Shown here one piece after another: positions 24,064 through 36,752 of a DNA stretch of 64,000 nucleotides. The DNA comes from Chondrilla cf. caribensis (lineage: Eukaryota > Porifera > Demospongiae > Chondrillida > Chondrillidae), in NCBI GenBank assembly GCA_964020155.1, contig OZ026554.1:2271327-2335326 (forward strand), given 5' to 3'. Position 1 is the first letter of the stretch. Each line of letters opens with the position of its first letter. A program made the position numbers and the translations under genes. The notes beneath the pieces were generated by a model. It did no database searches. It was not told the DNA's origin and worked only from the letters and a program-made list of their open reading frames with translations.

Positions 24064-24878
24064 CCATAACCACAGGAAATGTAAAGATTATCATCAAGTT
24101 TACAAGCTTCTAATCTCAAATACAAGTTAAGGAACAGAACTATAGCTAACAATTGATTTTCTACTATTAATTTCCAATTGTTGTAATCAGTTCAAGAATT
24201 AGTGAAAACTGGTATAAGATAATTATTTCGATGATAATTGGGGCGAGGACAGCGATCCCCCTAATAGTCAACTTACGTCCATCCTGGAGGGGTGGAGCAT
24301 GATGACGTATTGTCGCGCATGCATTGCTTGCCAAACTCCATGTGTACCAAATGGTATGCAAGAAAAAGATATTTACAGTAAAGTCGTGTAGAAAGATGTA
24401 GTCTAGTAAATGTGTGAAGGGGGTTTGAGCACAGCCAAGGTCAGACTAGTCCTATACCACCTACTTTCAAGTCAGACTATTGAACTCGTTTTTACCTACG
24501 TATGTTACCAATTGGAACTGTTGTCACTTTAATCATTAAATATAGACCTATTAGGTGAAGCTTGTGCATACACCTATCTAAATCAATGGGTCAAGCTATT
24601 TAATGGCTATAATTATCCAGTAATCCTCTCAGGGTACACATGCAAGTACACACAAAATCTCTCTAATTACCTTGCTGCACTCACCCCACATGACGCCTTT
24701 AACACACTAGTAATAATTATTATCAAAATAATAACAAAGACTGTAGATACTGGAAGTAGTAGAATCTACTATAGCTTTTATAATAAATGATCTCTTGATG
24801 ATAAGCATGCCAACATTACATGCACAACACTTAGAACTATAGCTATAAAGCCAATCACATGAAGATAATATATTTAGT
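24064..24878. other. 3' flank of gene C, no gene
   Basis: Shares the flank block with the other units and contains 'gtagtagaatctact' at about 24767, the un-inserted counterpart of the Tigger site in unit A. Confidence 0.5.
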
Positions 24879-25212
24879 CCATGTCTTAACCATTATAGCA
24901 TCCGTTGCTAACGCTTTATACTGTTGCTAGCGCTTTATACAATATAAAATTGCTGTATAATAGTACTGTTTCTATGGTAACGGATGCTATTAGGTGGTTA
25001 AGACATGGGCACAAGGGCATTATGACATATAAATACACTCACCCTCGGGCACTTCGTGCCCTCGGGACTCGGTATTTATATGTCATAATGCCCTTGTGCC
25101 CATGTCTTAACCATTATAGCATCCGTTGCTAACGCTTTATACTGTTGCTAGGGCTTTATACATTATAAAATTGCTGTATAATAGTACTGTTTCTATGGTA
25201 ACGGATGCTATA
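24879..25212. repeat. Nested palindromic (hairpin) repeat element
   Basis: Two direct copies of a roughly 112-bp unit (24879-24990 and 25100-25212), each with short inverted ends TAGCATCCGTT / AACGGATGCTA. They flank a long inverted repeat: 'gacatgggcacaagggcatt' to 'tacactc' pairs with the sequence leading to 'aatgcccttgtgcccatgtc'. Its tip is 'cctcgggcacttcgtgcc'. No coding potential. Repeated at 28526-28859 only by the contig overlap. Confidence 0.85.
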
Positions 25213-26300
25213 TTGCAATACGAACTGCTTATTAATATAACTTTATAATAATATAGTATATAATATGCATATTAAAATTAGTCACCATATAAGGGAGGTC
25301 AAACAATTAAATGTACTTAAAACATGGATCTATTTCAATAAACCCAATATACTTGTATATATATTTTGAGATGAGTGTACATGCATTGTTGCATGTTATA
25401 CTTTACAGCATGTGCTTCAAAAATTAATGGGAAAGCTAATATTCAATAAAGATGATAGAATCTGTGACAAGGGTTTAACGTCGTGAAGTGATGAAAATTT
25501 TACATATATGTGTCCAATCATGCTTTTAATTAACAATTTCATTTTCAATAAAATTTAATGCATGTTATCCACACAGAAAGTGTAAGGTCCAAAAGAAACA
25601 ATGGAAAGCGGGACGCTCCATGACTGCTAGGAATACCACGAATGTAAAGAATTCACAATGATTGTATATAAGATAGTAATCATGGGCAGACTCTTTGTAT
25701 ATAACACAATAACATGAATAACAGGTTCAATGCAAAACTTTGAATTCATACATACTAATATTCTACTGAGGTATATCAACATCATAATAATAATTGAACA
25801 CATATTATTAGTGAAGACTTATTAGTGAAGAATAATCTGTAGTAATTGAAATCGCCAAGTATATATAAGGCCGATGAATAACCACTTGTCTATAATAATA
25901 TAATAATATGATCAATTGATTGAATCTTTATCATAATTAAAATATGATACTGCATGCGTTTGTGGAGCTCTTCCTTTGGCACAATGGTTAACATTAACAG
26001 AGTGCCTCCATACCCACTCACTATTTGAAAGACATATATAAGTATGGGATAGAGAACTAAAAAGGAAATATAAATTAGAGTAGTGCATGTGTTTTAGGTT
26101 ACAATAAAATAATGTAAATAAGTGCCTATAATATTATAAGCATTTAAATTATGTAAAATTAACATCCAAACTTGCTGCACTAATATATATTCCTATAAAA
26201 GTAGCCTGTAATCATACAGAAACATAAAGATGAAGTAGTATAATACATAGACACAAAAACACCCATACAGTTCTATATATATATATTATATATTTGAATG
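25213..26300. other. AT-rich spacer with a collagen-relic fragment
   Basis: At about 25585-25615, 'gtccaaaagaaacaatggaa' corresponds to the start of the small collagen relics at 30295 and 33540. Nothing else recognised. Confidence 0.4.
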
Positions 26301-26500
26301 NNNNNNNNNNNNNNNNNNNNNNNNNNNNNNNNNNNNNNNNNNNNNNNNNNNNNNNNNNNNNNNNNNNNNNNNNNNNNNNNNNNNNNNNNNNNNNNNNNNN
26401 NNNNNNNNNNNNNNNNNNNNNNNNNNNNNNNNNNNNNNNNNNNNNNNNNNNNNNNNNNNNNNNNNNNNNNNNNNNNNNNNNNNNNNNNNNNNNNNNNNNN
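26301..26500. other. Assembly gap (200 N)
   Basis: A run of exactly 200 N, the usual size of a placeholder gap. Confidence 1.
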
Positions 26501-29500
26501 GGGCAGATTGCTTTAACAGTGATTAGGGTTGGAGTAAATTATTCACTGCACAAACCAAAGTACACAGTGGTGTTAATTTCTGTGAGCTATATACTTTTGC
26601 AGTACGATGGTGTGTGTGTGTGTGTGTGCGTGTGCGTGCATGCGTGCGTGTGTGGTAACATAGACATACATGTTACATATGTGTGTACATTCGAACTGTG
26701 CTATGGTGTGTATGAAGGGAGTACAGTGATAGAGGGGTATTATGATAAATATTATACAGTTTGTTAACTGTCATTTCATTATCACTTCATACAATTATAG
26801 TACAATTAACACACACACTACAAAAATGTAATATACAGGATTCCCTTTGATCCTTTTATAACTCTTGAACCTGTATCATCAGGAATATTTTGGGCAATTT
26901 CATACATATTTACTTAACATGCAGCCCTTTTCGGATGATTGCCACATATTAATAACGTTATACATAACCTTGAAAAATAATCTACTTGGCTTTTTAACAG
27001 AATTGGACAAACCTCTACAAAGAATGAGACGTGGAGGAGACTTTGCTTCCCCAACGCCTGAGCCGTGCGTTTGTCCACCTGGACCACCTGGACCACAAGG
27101 TGAAAAGGGACACCGTGGAAATCGAGGCAAAATAGGACCAATGGGATTGAATGGAACAAAGGGTGAGAAGGGTGAACAGGGAGATACAGGACCTCAAGGA
27201 ATGGTTGGACAGAAAGGTGAACCAGGAGTAAAGGGATTTCAAGGACTGCCAGGAAGTGATGGACAGATAGGTGAACCAGGACTGCGAGGACAACCGGGAA
27301 TCAATGGAACAAAGGGAGAAAAGGGTGACCAAGGAGATCAAGGAGTAAATGGAACAAAAGGTGAACGTGGACTGCGAGGACAACTGGGACTTGATGGAAG
27401 AAAGGGAGAAAGGGGTGGAAAAGGAGACCAAGGAGTTAATGGAACAATAGGTGAACGTGGAGAAAAAGGACAGCCAGGAAATGGTGGACAGAAAGGTGAA
27501 CCAGGACTGAAAGGACCAAAAGGAGTCCCAGGACGTAATGGAACAAATGGTGAAAATGGGGATCCAGGACCACAGGGAGAGATTGGACCACCAGGACCAC
27601 AAGGTCGTAATGGAGCAAAAGGTGATACGGGGGATGCAGGACAGCCAGGAAAGAAAGGAAAGAAAGGAGAGAAAGGAGAGAAAGGTGGGCCACCTCCTCT
27701 GACTGGATAGCCATAACCACAGGAAATGTAAAGATTATCATCAAGTTTACAAGCTTCTAATCTCAAATACAAGTTAAGGAACAGAACTATAGCTAACAAT
27801 TGATTTTCTACTATTAATTTCCAATTGTTGTAATCAGTTCAAGAATTAGTGAAAACTGGTATAAGATAATTATTTCGATGATAATTGGGGCGAGGACAGC
27901 GATCCCCCTAATAGTCAACTTACGTCCATCCTGGAGGGGTGGAGCATGATGACGTATTGTCGCGCATGCATTGCTTGCCAAACTCCATGTGTACCAAATG
28001 GTATGCAAGAAAAAGATATTTACAGTAAAGTCGTGTAGAAAGATGTAGTCTAGTAAATGTGTGAAGGGGGTTTGAGCACAGCCAAGGTCAGACTAGTCCT
28101 ATACCACCTACTTTCAAGTCAGACTATTGAACTCGTTTTTACCTACGTATGTTACCAATTGGAACTGTTGTCACTTTAATCATTAAATATAGACCTATTA
28201 GGTGAAGCTTGTGCATACACCTATCTAAATCAATGGGTCAAGCTATTTAATGGCTATAATTATCCAGTAATCCTCTCAGGGTACACATGCAAGTACACAC
28301 AAAATCTCTCTAATTACCTTGCTGCACTCACCCCACATGACGCCTTTAACACACTAGTAATAATTATTATCAAAATAATAACAAAGACTGTAGATACTGG
28401 AAGTAGTAGAATCTACTATAGCTTTTATAATAAATGATCTCTTGATGATAAGCATGCCAACATTACATGCACAACACTTAGAACTATAGCTATAAAGCCA
28501 ATCACATGAAGATAATATATTTAGTCCATGTCTTAACCATTATAGCATCCGTTGCTAACGCTTTATACTGTTGCTAGCGCTTTATACAATATAAAATTGC
28601 TGTATAATAGTACTGTTTCTATGGTAACGGATGCTATTAGGTGGTTAAGACATGGGCACAAGGGCATTATGACATATAAATACACTCACCCTCGGGCACT
28701 TCGTGCCCTCGGGACTCGGTATTTATATGTCATAATGCCCTTGTGCCCATGTCTTAACCATTATAGCATCCGTTGCTAACGCTTTATACTGTTGCTAGGG
28801 CTTTATACATTATAAAATTGCTGTATAATAGTACTGTTTCTATGGTAACGGATGCTATATTGCAATACGAACTGCTTATTAATATAACTTTATAATAATA
28901 TAGTATATAATATGCATATTAAAATTAGTCACCATATAAGGGAGGTCAAACAATTAAATGTACTTAAAACATGGATCTATTTCAATAAACCCAATATACT
29001 TGTATATATATTTTGAGATGAGTGTACATGCATTGTTGCATGTTATACTTTACAGCATGTGCTTCAAAAATTAATGGGAAAGCTAATATTCAATAAAGAT
29101 GATAGAATCTGTGACAAGGGTTTAACGTCGTGAAGTGATGAAAATTTTACATATATGTGTCCAATCATGCTTTTAATTAACAATTTCATTTTCAATAAAA
29201 TTTAATGCATGTTATCCACACAGAAAGTGTAAGGTCCAAAAGAAACAATGGAAAGCGGGACGCTCCATGACTGCTAGGAATACCACGAATGTAAAGAATT
29301 CACAATGATTGTATATAAGATAGTAATCATGGGCAGACTCTTTGTATATAACACAATAACATGAATAACAGGTTCAATGCAAAACTTTGAATTCATACAT
29401 ACTAATATTCTACTGAGGTATATCAACATCATAATAATAATTGAACACATATTATTAGTGAAGACTTATTAGTGAAGAATAATCTGTAGTAATTGAAATC

Positions 29501-29947
29501 GCCAAGTATATATAAGGCCGATGAATAACCACTTGTCTATAATAATATAATAATATGATCAATTGATTGAATCTTTATCATAATTAAAATATGATACTGC
29601 ATGCGTTTGTGGAGCTCTTCCTTTGGCACAATGGTTAACATTAACAGAGTGCCTCCATACCCACTCACTATTTGAAAGACATATATAAGTATGGGATAGA
29701 GAACTAAAAAGGAAATATAAATTAGAGTAGTGCATGTGTTTTAGGTTACAATAAAATAATGTAAATAAGTGCCTATAATATTATAAGCATTTAAATTATG
29801 TAAAATTAACATCCAAACTTGCTGCACTAATATATATTCCTATAAAAGTAGCCTGTAATCATACAGAAACATAAAGATGAAGTAGTATAATACATAGACA
29901 CAAAAACACCCATACAGTTCTATATATATATATTATATATTTGAATG
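26501..29947. repeat. Right copy of exact 3447-bp duplicate (contig start)
   Basis: Starts immediately after the N run with the same bases found at 22854 and runs to 29947, after which the sequence is new. It also repeats the palindromic element (28526-28859). Confidence 0.95.
27001..27710 (+). CDS. Second listing of collagen gene C exon 2 (assembly duplicate)
   Basis: Identical translation to 23354-24063. No exon 1 precedes it on this side of the gap. It should not be counted as an extra gene unless long reads show a true tandem copy. Confidence 0.85.
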
Positions 29948-32100
29948 TCCCTGACATAATATTGTACATATTATAGTATGTATACTATATATGCAAATGT
30001 TTAGGTGATTTTGTGAGCTTGCATGTTGTGATCATGAGACAAGTGTATGTGTGCGTGTGTTTACGTATATGCAAGCATGTGTTGCGTGCACGTTTGACTT
30101 TATCAGCAAGTGTTTCACACAAAAAAGTTCATATCCAATAAAGATGATATGATATGTGCGAAGGAACAATTTCATTTCGCTACAACAATTGTATGGATGT
30201 ACGTATACATTTCAGTGCAAACTTCTTCTGAATTATTCAGACAATGAACATACGTAATCCACTCCATTAGTAGAAAGTTGTACAGGGAGTGTGAGGTCCA
30301 AAAGGAAAAAATTGGAAAGCGAGGTATAAGGAGAATTGAAATTGGGAGAATAGATAGGATCAACAGGATTGTCAGGAATTCCATTCAAGGAATGAATAGT
30401 GATCATGATTGCAAAACCAACACATCAATACTTCCAAATCGATTTGCTCTGTATGATTCAGTTGTTGAAATAGGAGTCTCAAATCAATCACAGTCTTAGA
30501 CATAGAAATGCAAAACAATGTTGTGGTAACTGCTAAATGAAATAAATTAACTACAACTAGTACATTTTGTAAGCATTTCACCTTACAAAATCAACCCTAT
30601 CCACATATTAAGCACAATGTCATGCAAATGACTGCAATAAGACATCTCACTACATATTGAGGTCACACTTCTGAACCTAAAAGCACTTGTCAAGTTGAAT
30701 ACTCGTAGTGATGGAAGTTAGAGATGTGGCCAACAGGTCACTTGAAACAAGACAAACATGCAACATAACAGGCCGGCAGGGCAACAACAGGATATATGTG
30801 GACTGTGTACAGTGAATACACGTTAATCTGCCAATCTTTAATCGTAAAATTCGTTTTCGAGGAATATGATGGATTAATGAGTTTGACCGATTAATGGACA
30901 TTTATTGGTACTTATACACTATATTTATTGATACTGGGAAATTGTGGCAGATTGAAACATTTGGTGGATATATCTGTGGCAACAGAGAATTCACTGTACA
31001 TATAATCCACCATCTGGTGCTGTGATGCTATGAGTGGATTGAATCCATGAAGGACTGAATCAGCAGCATGTAACAAGATTGGATGTTCTTTGTCATGTGA
31101 TACTTGCACATGCTAATTAAATGGAATTAATTAATGAAATTATAGAGGTTTGCATGCAGGAGCATATATAATTATTATTAACAAACTTTCACTTGTACTG
31201 TATATTATGTGATATGCAAAGTGTAATGGTACTCTAAGAAAATGGCAATTTGAATAGAAATCAGTCCGCATGCCTTTCCTCTGCTCGTGTCACATAATAT
31301 GATTGTTACACATAAAGTGACTAACCATCTCCAGAATATGCCTGTGTTGTGTGTACATTTGACAGTATCAGCATGTGTTGCACACAGGGAAGTTCTTATT
31401 CAAGAAAGATGATAGGAAGTGTGTACAGAATCAATTTCATGAGGTTATGGACAATCGCATGGATGTAAAATTTCGGTGTAATGTTTTCATCCTCCCCGTT
31501 ATTAGAATGTTGAAAAGTGACGTATGAAAGGAGAAATGAAATTGAGAGGACCGCCAGGACTGCCAGGATTGCATGTAAGGAATTCCATTCCAGGTGTCCA
31601 TTGAATAGTGATCATGAGCAGACATGATTGCAAAAATGAGATATCCACCTGTACTTTAAAATCACTATTGCCTGCATGATATAGTTGTTGAACGAGGAAT
31701 CTCAAAATCGATCATAGTGCACAATCTTACATAAAGAAGTGCAAAACAATGTTGTGGTAACAGTTAATTGAACTAAAATATATTGCAACTGAATTTTGCA
31801 TACATTTCATTTTACAAAATTAACCCTATCCACTGAAAACACATGCACATGACTGCAATAAGAGTGAGGTTACACTTCTGTAATAAGAGGTTACACTTCT
31901 GCTTCCCAAAGGCACTCTTCAAGTTGAATACTCGTAGTGATGGAAATTGGAGATGTTGTCAACAGGTCACCTGCAACAAGATAACCATGCAATGTAACAG
32001 GCATGGCGACAACAGGATGTATGTGGACTGTGTACATACAATCCATGCACCATCTGGTTCTGTTCAATGCAAAATTTCATGCATAATATATATCATGAGG
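29948..32100. repeat. Imperfect tandem duplication with small collagen relics
   Basis: About 30000-31060 and 31300-32080 are diverged copies of one another. Both contain 'caaaacaatgttgtggtaac' (30510 and 31743) and 'gtatatgtggactgtgtac'-like segments (30792 and 32020). Each carries a short collagen-like relic, at about 30295-30410 and 31525-31600 ('gaccgccaggactgccagga'). The left copy carries the short transposon at 30810. Confidence 0.6.
30810..30996. mobile_element. Tigger-type short element with TA duplication
   Basis: 187 bp with ends CAGTGAATACACGTTAATC and (inverted) CAGTGAATTCTCTGTTGCC, flanked by TA at 30808-30809 and 30997-30998. The duplicated segment near 32025 shows the empty site 'gactgtgtacatacaatcc'. 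It shares its ends with the transposase-bearing element at 1451. Confidence 0.8.
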
Positions 32101-32424
32101 TATATACGAACTAACTTAACATACATATCTGCTTGCATACGAACACACCCACACACACGCACACACACACACCAAAACACACACACACAAACAGACACAC
32201 ACACACACACGTTAGCTTTTCGTTCCTTATGTGGCGATCCCATTTCAACTGACAGTGTGATTCCTTAATATTGTGCCGTTCAACCCTACTGAAAGTAATT
32301 GAAACAAGGGTTTGGTTCTTATCACTGCCGAAGCATGAAATAACATTCATAATGCACAAATCAACTACTGATGCTAACCTGACAAATGCACAGATGCAGA
32401 TACTGCAATATGTACATGAATACT

Positions 32425-32600
32425 GTAGAGGTTACAAGGACATCCTGGAAATCAAAAGATGTGGTAATAGAGTCACAAGGACTGCAAGGATCTTCTCCTC
32501 TTGACAAGGAACAAGGAAATTTTAGAGATACTGAATCTACTAGGACTACAAGGAACTTCTAGACATCCAGGAATTATAGATGTTGAAGATACATAAGTGA
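32425..32600 (+). pseudogene. Possible small collagen-like relic
   Basis: Short pieces such as GLQGHPGNQ and GLQGSS are readable in different frames with stops between them. Looks like decayed Gly-X-Y coding sequence; low confidence. Confidence 0.3.
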
Positions 32601-32703
32601 ATATTTTTATGGATTCAGTCAAACCTATCAATTGGCATATTGTACATCCTACCTTATAAAACAAGATACCATGACATTATACACCCCACACATGTACTAA
32701 CAC

Positions 32704-32729
32704 ATGCACATACACACACACTTCCACAT

Positions 32730-32806
<77 letters not shown>

Positions 32807-32839
32807 CCCACAATCACACACACACACACACACACGTAC

Positions 32840-32872
<33 letters not shown>

Positions 32873-32876
32873 ACGC
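32704..32876. repeat. (CA)n then (TG)n microsatellite
   Basis: A CA run (about 32733-32835) changes to a TG run (about 32841-32870) around 'cgtacg', so the two halves are inverted relative to each other and could fold back. Confidence 0.9.
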
Positions 32877-32999
32877 GTGTGCATGTGGGAGTGTATGAGT
32901 GTGTATATATACACTGTGGATGTACACCCAGTAAAAGGATTATAGGCGAAAGGCACCCTTTTTTCAAGGAGAAATATAGTCAGATAGCATCTAGAGTGG

Positions 33000-33002
<3 letters not shown>

Positions 33003-33049
<47 letters not shown>

Positions 33050-33055
33050 ATGTGG

Positions 33056-33117
<62 letters not shown>

Positions 33118-33123
33118 ATGTGG

Positions 33124-33173
<50 letters not shown>

Positions 33174-33179
33174 ATGTGG

Positions 33180-33260
<81 letters not shown>

Positions 33261-33345
33261 TGTGTGTGTTTGTGTGCATGTGTGTGTGTGTGTGTTTGTG
33301 TGTGTGTTTGTGTGCATGTGTGTGCATGTATGTGTGCTTGTGTTG
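33003..33345. repeat. (TG)n minisatellite with 'tacatgtggaag' spacers
   Basis: TG runs are separated by 'tacatgtggaag' three times (about 33047, 33114, 33171), giving a higher-order repeat, then a longer TG tract with TTTG variants. Confidence 0.95.
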
Positions 33346-33534
33346 TTCATGTTTGGCCATATAGCATGTATTCAACCGGTGATGGGATCTGTGCAAAAGG
33401 ATCAATATCACACAATTACACAAAATTGTACTTACAAAATATTATAATGTATATTTTGTCAAAATGTATGTTTTTCACAGTTTCCTCAGTCAACGTAATC
33501 CAACCCATTTGTAATTAAAGTGTTGTACATCATT

Positions 33535-33670
33535 TGGTTTAAAAGGAAACAATGGAAAACAAGGTAAAAAGGAGAATTAGGAGTTGGAGGACCTCCAGGA
33601 CTGCCAGGATTGACAGGAGAGTCAAGAATTCCATACAAGGACTATAATAATAGTGTTTGTGAGCAGACTT
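33535..33670 (+). pseudogene. Small collagen-like exon relic
   Basis: KGNNGKQGKK in one frame, then a shift and GELGVGGPPGLPGLTGESR in the next, running to a TAA after VCEQT. Copies occur at about 30295, 31525, 46590 and 50630. They represent a second, shorter collagen-like exon type distinct from the A-G genes. Confidence 0.5.
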
Positions 33671-34009
33671 AAGCTTAGTGTACACAACGTCATGCATACT
33701 GAAGAATATACAAACTAATATAATGTAAGTGTAATGTAACATAATGTACATAACAATAACGTGAACATCGATGAAACAGCGTGAACTTTAATTTGCAGTA
33801 AGGTACTTTCCTCCAAGAAAGGCATATTCAATTTGATGTTGGGACATTAACCATATTATATTCAGATATATGAATGAACAGTGAATGGATAGATACGTAT
33901 GTGCACAAACGTATGCAGGGAATTATTATACGTATAATTACTCATGCAAAGCTATGATTGCTTAGATTATGCACTGACGACAATAGTATGTAAATTTTAT
34001 ACATACACT

Positions 34010-34290
34010 GATAATAGGTTACTATTACTTCAATCTCATTTATAAAAAATTCACATTCTGTCAATTCACAGGAGTACACCCCTAAATAATCAACAGTGGG
34101 TGTAATCACAGTTAAGATGTGGAGATCTTGGTGGAATCCTCCAAAACCTTAGAGCTGTTCGTCCTCCACACTAAAGTGTACATAGCGGACATTTGGTCCA
34201 CAGGTCACTGCAGGCACAAATCACTACCAGTGGCTACCTCCCAAGGTCTGTAATCTCAGTACATACAGAGATGGTCAACTTGAAGAGTAG
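34010..34290 (-). pseudogene. Ig-like domain exon relic
   Basis: Third copy of the Ig-like exon, with an internal deletion of about 15-20 bp between 'gatcttggtgga' and 'atcctccaaaacc' and several lesions. Confidence 0.45.
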
Positions 34291-34800
34291 AGAGAAAGGA
34301 GAGAGAGAGCAGTCAGACACAGACAGTGGATGTGGGTCCTGTTCAAGAAGAGGAATGACATTGAAAACATATCACATTGCAGTGGATTGTCCCCCCACAG
34401 TGATGCCATGGTTACAGGTAGTTGTTGATCAGTATAATGTTGACAGATGGTTGTTTTTGGTATAATCGGATATTTTGGTGCTGAAGGTTAATGCTCAAAA
34501 TGAGGAGAGCTTTATATGATTCAACACAACAACACTAGTCATTGAAATGGTCTCACTCATTAAGTGTGAAAAACCACTAACCCACTTCAATACAACTGAG
34601 CACTGACAGATTCAGTATTCCGCAATAAACACCAAGGAGTTAATGGCACACTGCTCAAAGCACCAATTTAGACTTCAATTGCAAGTGACTGCTTAGTACA
34701 ATGTTTAAGAAAATATTCCATCATAAATTGAAATGACAACATCTGTGAGATTCCTTCAATTCGGAGGTCAACACAGCAGGCTCCCATTTTATATAGTCCA
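34291..34800. other. Unit spacer, no gene
   Basis: Shares 'gtgatgccatggttacag' with 7297 and 34408 type unit segments. No exon recognised. Confidence 0.4.
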
Positions 34801-34875
34801 AAGGTGAAATCAGCAAAAAATGGCTTCATAGTACGGAATTTATTACTGTTCCCTCCAAATCCACCATAGATTGTC
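34800..34875 (-). pseudogene. Kunitz exon relic
   Basis: The minus strand reads IYGGFGGNSNKFRTM, matching [15 protein letters not shown] of the intact exons with the Cys lost. The N-terminal half is gone. Confidence 0.55.
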
Positions 34876-35540
34876 ATTGATTAATGGGAAATATAATTAA
34901 TTAAACTCTGCATTCACACCAACATACAATTGGCTATATACGTATATATGAATTGTAATTTTGAATGGATGGAATGAATTGATTTTGGAATTGACCACTT
35001 TTATATGTTTTCCTCAATACTTTGGGGATTCTGGGTGCCTATAATTTGTTTTCATTAGGAAGGGAACTCCACAACGTGACGACGGCACTTACTAAATTCG
35101 CCATTCCCACTTTATCTCAGCATCACAATTTCCCTGTATTACCCTATCATACAAACAAACATTAATACAAACTTACTTATTATTCTAACCACAAACTACA
35201 TAGCCAGACAGAGTCTGCTGGGGCTCTTGAAAGGTACATGTACACAAAATGCAGTTCAATATTTGCCAGTCAATGTACTTAAGAAAATAAACTGACAACA
35301 TCTGTGACACTCCTTGTGGGCAATGCTGTAGTTAAACACGCTGACTTGAAGGGATTCCCAGGATACCTGACAGTAACTGCCACCAACTTGGTTCTAACTG
35401 GAGACCTGCATTACTCTTGAAGAACTGTCAGTTTGGAGTCCTCCTCCTGTACAAATGGCCAATAACAGTATTCAGAAATAGCTCACAACTGCATCTTAGA
35501 CAACTTGAAGACCTTCAACAAGCATGGAATGAGGCAGGCT

Positions 35541-35617
35541 AATAGAGGCAAGGTTAATTGCTATTTGCTCCTTGTCCTCGTAACTAGGAGCAAATAGCAA
35601 TTAACTTTGCCTCTATT
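35541..35617. repeat. Perfect-arm hairpin, 32-bp inverted duplication
   Basis: Arm 35541-35572 and arm 35586-35617 are reverse complements with one mismatch, separated by 13 bp. Paralogous units (8670, 18860) have only one arm, so this is a local inverted duplication. Confidence 0.85.
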
Positions 35618-35804
35618 ATTGTCCTTGTAACTGTTTTAGATTCAATTGTTATATATACTGTATATATATAGTCAGGCATACACAATGTACACACTGCATG
35701 TAAAGCAATATGCATCCTTACAAATATAAGCACATGCAGTCTATCGCAACACATGCACAATGTCAATGCACATACACAGAACATATTCTCAACCATCTTA
35801 TTAT

Positions 35805-35910
35805 AATGGGAGACCATACAAGTGAGCTTGTTGACCATCAAAATCTGATGAGAGGCCATACCAGTGATCTTATTGACCACCACATGCATGAGAGGCAATA
35901 GAGCTTGTCC
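35805..35910. repeat. Short copy of the 41-bp minisatellite
   Basis: Two to three copies of 'gaggcc-tacaagtgagcttgttgacca', as at 19230. Confidence 0.6.
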
Positions 35911-36152
35911 TTGATCACAACACATGCTACAAGAGGTCAAGCAGGTGAGCTCTGAATTATCACATTCATGCAGGCAGCTGGCTGCACCATGAACTTGTTG
36001 ACCAATCACATATTCAATACTGCACAGTGCTGTGGTATGACTACAGTCATCTACGTATATATGTAGTCTGAGGAAGTGTGTCTGTAATGTTGGCTTGTAC
36101 GTATGCACATATATAGCCGTAGCTCTTTTGTGAGTATACAACTGCAGTGCAC

Positions 36153-36293
<141 letters not shown>

Positions 36294-36299
36294 GTACTA

Positions 36300-36752
36300 C
36301 AGTCATTGTCTTGTATCATTCCCAAATTGCACACACAACACTAAAATTTATAACTATAAATGCAAGTTCCACTTGTATACATGTGCGAGTGCATTTGTTT
36401 ATGTGTGTGTACATGTGTGTATGTGCGTGTGTATGTATCATGCGTTTACTCAATGACATATACGTATGTGCAGTTGATAGATTCAAGGCTTACTTACATA
36501 ACAGTGTCAACATACGAATAACAACAAGGCACAATTGTAGTATATAGTGCAGTAAACTTAAAAGGGATTGACTGGGCATACCAAAACTCAGCTCAACTAG
36601 AGGATGATGAACCACCATGGTTCATTCATGTTGTTATGGAAGCCTTCTCTGTAGGAATATTGACAGGTAAGTGTAGAGAATAATTCCCTTACACAGTATC
36701 CAACCAAACACAGACAGGAGGAAGACTTAGTAGTGCTAATATACAGATACAT
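36300..36752 (+). promoter_or_regulatory. Upstream block of dead collagen unit D
   Basis: Matches the upstream block of B, C, E, F and G ('ctcaactagaggatgatgaa' to 'cagatacat') but stops at the fold-back element. The promoter-proximal part and exon 1 are absent. Confidence 0.55.

Larger units (their letters stand above)
22854..26300. repeat. Left copy of exact 3447-bp duplicate (contig end)
   Basis: Identical, as far as I can read, to 26501-29947, at a constant offset of 3647. The copy ends exactly at the N run. It contains the end of intron 1 and exon 2 of gene C, its 3' flank and the palindromic repeat. Best explained as a contig overlap that was not merged. Confidence 0.95.

Noticed and set aside
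23253..24152. Minus-strand frames rich in Pro-Phe-Ser or Ser-Trp-Ser opposite the collagen exons
   Set aside because: They are antisense shadows of the Gly-X-Y repeat, present opposite every collagen exon for the same reason.
27001..27710. A seventh collagen gene
   Set aside because: Exact copy bordered by the assembly gap and lacking exon 1; best seen as the contig overlap.
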